From Trichomonas vaginalis G3 (taxonomy: Eukaryota > Parabasalia > Trichomonadida > Trichomonadidae): DNA of 64,000 nt. Location of the stretch: contig NC_067208.1 of the NCBI RefSeq assembly GCF_026262505.1, forward strand, positions 5,465,962 to 5,529,961, written 5' to 3'. The translations under genes and the position numbers were made by a program. The notes beneath the pieces are model-generated. The model was not told the origin of the DNA. It worked only from the letters and a program-made list of their open reading frames with translations, and ran no database searches. This document shows positions 60,085 through 64,000 of the stretch, piece after piece (position 1 is the stretch's first letter; every line of letters begins with the position of its first letter).

Positions 60085-62450
60085 ATTGAAATTCAATCTG
60101 CTTACAATTTTGAATTTCTCTGTCAAATTTAACTGATTCTCAATTTTCAAATAAATTATCGATTCCGATTAGGAGAAGATGATATATTTAAAATATTAGT
60201 AAACAAATAAAATGCATTCTTAGTTTTTATTAGATTCATCAAATTTACACTCATGAAAATTCAAATTAAAACTGACATGTTGCTACATTTAAACTTTTTA
60301 ATGCATATGAGTTATCATGGATCAAGCAAGAAGAATTCATTATTATTGACAAAGTTCCGATCATCTTTTTTATTTTTTTTCTTTGAGATATGGATTTGAT
60401 ATCTGAACAAGTTTATAGATTGCTTAACCATTCTATACTTTGATATTTCAATATCGTATTACTTCTTTCAAAAGTTTCCGATAATTTTGAAAAACCGATA
60501 ATTAATTCAAATTTGAAAACGCGACTTTTGAGATTAGAACAAAATTATAAAGTCTTAACCCAATTCAATTCACGATTTTGACAATTCTTTTAAAATCGTG
60601 ATATACATTGAATAGGGAATAAAGACTGCCAATTTTAGCAGACTGTTTCAGAGGATTGAGTTTCACTCAATCCTCTGAAAAGTCTGCAAAAATTAGCTAA
60701 ATCATAACCCATTATTCATCGCTAAATTTTAAAATATTTAAATATGGAGCTTATATAGAAATGGAATTTTAATTTCTTATCCTAGAGGATTGAGATTCTT
60801 TTAATATAATATCATCGAAAAGAATGAATGCAAATTTATTATCAATACATTGAATTTATATTATTATAATAAATGTGATGTATTATCTCAATCAATATCA
60901 ATAAGAAAAATGATGTCATGAAAATGACATTGATTCATAACATGATGTATTCATAGATAATACTAAATCAAAAGAGCTTTCAATGCATTTTAGAAAATAT
61001 AGTCGAACTGAATATTTTAATAAAGTTTATTTGAAATAAAAACTATTGCAATTAGAAAAATCTCAATTGCAAAAATGCAAAATACTATAACACTTTTTTG
61101 CTTATGAACATCTTATTGATTCTATTTCTAAACAATAAAAATGAAAAATTGACAAAAAATTATATTATTTGGTCGCAAGAAGAATTGCATGATAAATAAA
61201 AACATTTAATCAAAGTCAATTTTATTTTTCATATTCAAATGGACTGAGTGTTAACATTTAACATTTTTTGCTAATTGTCGTCAAAAATTAGGCGTAAAGC
61301 AAAAATTGATATTTCATATGGTTTTATGATAGATAAGCATTATATTCCCACTCATTATATTCGTAAATTTTGAGGTTTATCCTTCGCTTTTAAGATCATT
61401 GAATTTGATTTTTATATAAAATAGTTATATATTAGAAAATAATATGAGTTTATGTGATATTATTTTTCAGAAGATTTTGTGTTCTTCTTCAAAATTTTAT
61501 TTTTTTATTAAAAAGAATCTTTACAAAATATACATTTACTTTAATTAATATTTAAAAACGTGCTCTATCAAAAGTTCCAAAAATTCAATATTTTAGCTTT
61601 TCTGAGGTGTCACTTTTGATGAATTTCTGTTTACAACAGTGTTTCCATGAAAAAAAAACATGATACATTTTCTAGAAATTAAACTGTTATTATGCATGAC
61701 AAAATTATCTAGGTAACATTAATCTTAATGAGATGAACAATATGGAAACAAAATTAACTAACATAAATAATTCAAAATAATATAATTAATAATTTTTTAA
61801 CTATTTTAACCTGCATCATTGACAATCAACTCAATATTGACATTGTTGTTGATTTACTATATATTTCAAAAAAACTCAATCATCTTTTTAAAACTCAGTA
61901 TGCAATTTGTATCACAAACAAATACAAATTGTGAAAATGTATCTTGTAATTATTAATAGTAAATATGTAATTTTATTCGCATCAACATAAAGTTTGCATT
62001 CTTTTTGTAAACAGTTAGGGACTTCTTGTCTAATGCAATCATTCTTTATGTAGAAATATTTTTTAAATGAAGAAGGTCATTATCAATCTCAATCTCGATG
62101 AGTGCTTCATTAATTTTTTTAGATAATTAATCCCTTCAAATGAATGATTATTTCGTTTTCTTTTGTTTTAATTCGTAGTATCTTCACAACCCAGATCCAA
62201 ATGGCCATGCTTGACTGATTTCCCATCTTTATTGATTTAACGAACTTTACTTATTGCAGGCCTCCTAATTTTTTAAAACGTGAAGGATGTATGATTAATT
62301 ACTTAGATCTTTATGTCATCTCCTTCAATTCTCATGATTAAATGACTCTTCATGACTGCAGCTTTCTGTGAAAAATGAATCAAATCGGTCCAATTTTTTT
62401 TCTTCCGATAAATTTCTGACAGAAAGAGTTTTCGACTATAAAAGTTTAAA
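60085..62450. other. Long intergenic stretch with one long foldback
   Basis: No supported gene in 2.3 kb of AT-rich DNA. At 60629-60696 two arms of about 32 bases (core CAGAGGATTGAGT and ACTCAATCCTCTG) fold around the loop TTC with only a few mismatches. AGAGGATTGAG occurs once more at about 60785. The frame at 62303-62512 overlaps the end of the glycosyltransferase gene and is not supported. Confidence 0.5.
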
Positions 62451-63468
62451 TTAACGTGGACCATGGACAACTGACCTTGTATTTGCAACAATCTTTCCAT
62501 TCTTATAAACATAATTAGTATCGAAATTAGATCCGAAATAATTATAGTTCATAGATCGTAGTTCTTCATTAGTTTTCACTAAAGGATCAGCACCTTTATT
62601 GAATTGGTGTCTAACATGGTCAATGTGATAAATTGGAGGAGTGACACCAAACAAAATCGTTAAAACTTTGTAATTTAAGTATCCACAAATCCAATTATCC
62701 CAATTATATCGACCAACAAGGAAAGGTGGAATAACATGCGGATTAAATGGCATAATATCTTTTCGAAAAGTAAAAGTATCGACTCCATATATCATTAATA
62801 AGAGCATCTGTTTTGTTCAGGAGGTCTTTTGAATAAAAATCCCAATTTTCAATTGCGGAGGGATCTAAATAAAAATCGATTCTTTGATTAATTATTAGTG
62901 CCTTTTTGTTGCCTATTAACTTAAATGCTGTTTGTATTGCTGGAAACCAGGAACTTGAAAGTAAAATATCTGTATTTATAAAGCAAACGTATAATGTTTC
63001 TGCATCTTCAAATCCTTTTGAAAACCATGAATCAATATATGGTATACCTGCATAATTATGCCTTAGTGTATCAAGAAAACTTAATCGACCTTCCCCGAAT
63101 TTACTTTCAATTTCTCTTTGAGTATCACCTGACGGATCAAAATTGCTTGAATTCATGTATGCTATTATTCTACTTCCATTTGAAGTTGCTAACCAATTAC
63201 AAAATGCAAATTTATACTTTAATCTATCTTCATCTTTCTCTACTTTCTTAGGAACAGTAATATATGTAATATCATTGACTGTGTTGTACTTTATTATGCT
63301 GCTATTAGAACAACTCGGACAAGTATTAACTCCAGTACCATATTTTGGAGAGAATACTACGCTGGCAAATAGTGATGATATCATTATTGCTAAAAGCAAT
63401 ATTACCAGCTTTGGAGGTGAGTACCGAAGAGGATCAAACAAATTGAATAAAAAGTGACATTTCTCCAT
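62451..63468 (-). pseudogene. Type II membrane glycosyltransferase-like protein, one frame change
   Basis: The ATG at 63468 starts MEKCHFLFNLFDPLRYSPPK, followed by a membrane span at about residues 21-40 (LVILLLAIMISSLFASVVF) and a lumenal domain. Motifs include YVCFINTDILLSSSWFPAI (a DxD-like acidic turn is not certain), then in another frame YGVDTFTFRKDIMP, PPFLVGRYNWDNWICGYLNY, a pattern seen in a large trichomonad glycosyltransferase-like family. The frame changes near 62780 in an AT dinucleotide run. About 339 residues in all. It is likely a Golgi enzyme acting on surface glycans. It could be a pseudogene or a sequence error. An Inr lies upstream. Confidence 0.65.
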
Positions 63469-63483
63469 ATCAAAAATTGAATA

Positions 63484-63488
63484 AATGA
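63484..63488 (-). promoter_or_regulatory. Inr start element of the glycosyltransferase-like gene
   Basis: TCATT on the minus strand with +1 A at 63486, 18 bases before the ATG at 63468, which supports that start over the upstream TTG. Confidence 0.55.
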
Positions 63489-63872
63489 TTGATTCCAGCT
63501 TCAAACGAATGAGTAAATGAAACAAAAATACTAATTCTGTATACTACTCATAGTTGTTTACCTCTATGACAAACATTTTCATAGATATAAACCTTTGTAT
63601 CTTCATTTTCATCTTTTGAATATTGAATTCATTCAAAATTATGAAAATTATATATTAATGCTCATAAATACTATTGGAATATGAGATGGATAGTCTGTCA
63701 TATATCATAAACAGTTGCTTTGATCAAAATCTGAAAATGAATAAATTAATTCAGGGCAGAGAGATGAATTTTATGAGAGAAAATAATTTCATTACTTAAA
63801 TGAAGTCAATTCCTTAATAATGATAAATTCGTTTTTTGATAATTTAGAATTTTTAAACGATTATTTTGAGGC
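63489..63872. other. Divergent intergenic region
   Basis: AT-rich spacer between the glycosyltransferase-like gene and the last partial gene. Nothing else recognised. Confidence 0.5.
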
Positions 63873-64000
63873 ATGAGCCAAAAAGATCAGCTTCTGAGTA
63901 GGCTTTATGCTAAACCAGTAGCATCAAAGGCTCCAAAAGGTCTTATTCCAAAGAATCCTGATCAAATTTCACCGACATTAAAAACATCTCGATTAGAAAA
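63873..64000 (+). CDS. 5' end of a host gene, product unknown
   Basis: An open frame from the ATG at 63873 runs off the window after 42 codons: MSQKDQLLSRLYAKPVASKA, PKGLIPKNPDQISPTLKTSR. It is basic and Pro/Lys-rich, without signal peptide. It may be the start of a cytoskeletal or nuclear protein but cannot be named. Confidence 0.5.
   Translation, partial: MSQKDQLLSRLYAKPVASKAPKGLIPKNPDQISPTLKTSRLE

Overview
The window looks like nuclear DNA of a trichomonad parasite, most likely Trichomonas vaginalis or a close relative. The evidence is AT-rich DNA without visible introns, Inr-type starts (TCA-Y-W) 9 to 22 bases upstream of several host ATGs, an ankyrin gene of the expanded trichomonad type, a Tvmar1-like mariner, and Polinton/Maverick elements, which are very numerous in T. 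vaginalis. I could run no searches; identities rest on motifs, gene order and internal comparison.

About half of the window is virus-like DNA. Element A (1335-11784) is a short Polinton with 68-bp inverted ends and target duplication AATTAT. It holds an integrase, a KilA-N/T5orf172 gene, a packaging ATPase, a capsid gene split by a mariner, and small amphipathic proteins. Element C (40362-59693) is a long Polinton with 203-bp inverted ends and target duplication AGGATT. Its capsid gene, ATPase and several accessory genes look whole, while its integrase and DNA polymerase are badly broken. Read in opposite directions A and C are collinear, and their capsid genes are almost the same, so both copies are fairly young. 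Element B (about 12331-20400, one 100-base assembly gap) is a different, decayed virus-like element. It has an adenine methylase, small membrane-active proteins, a phage-type tail fibre, two unlike DDE integrases and KilA-N remnants. A block of C (about 48066-52000) is related to B, so the two lineages have exchanged modules.

The host part (20400-40361 and 59700-64000) holds an inositol polyphosphate kinase, two beta-helix surface-type genes, a basic coiled-coil protein, a horizontally acquired D-aminoacylase-like gene with a C-terminal membrane anchor, a 1693-residue helical protein, an ankyrin gene, a secreted cystatin and a membrane glycosyltransferase. Many of these carry one to three frame breaks, several at A or T runs. 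They could be real pseudogenes or base-calling errors.

The most interesting signals are phage-style tail-fibre/baseplate genes inside eukaryotic DNA elements, and a family of intergenic hairpins in B and C whose paired arms change together. Others are a 54-residue gene conserved in both Polintons with a 4-base convergent stop overlap, a shared T-rich start motif in front of nearly all element genes, and a 26-bp host palindrome carrying an Inr on each strand.
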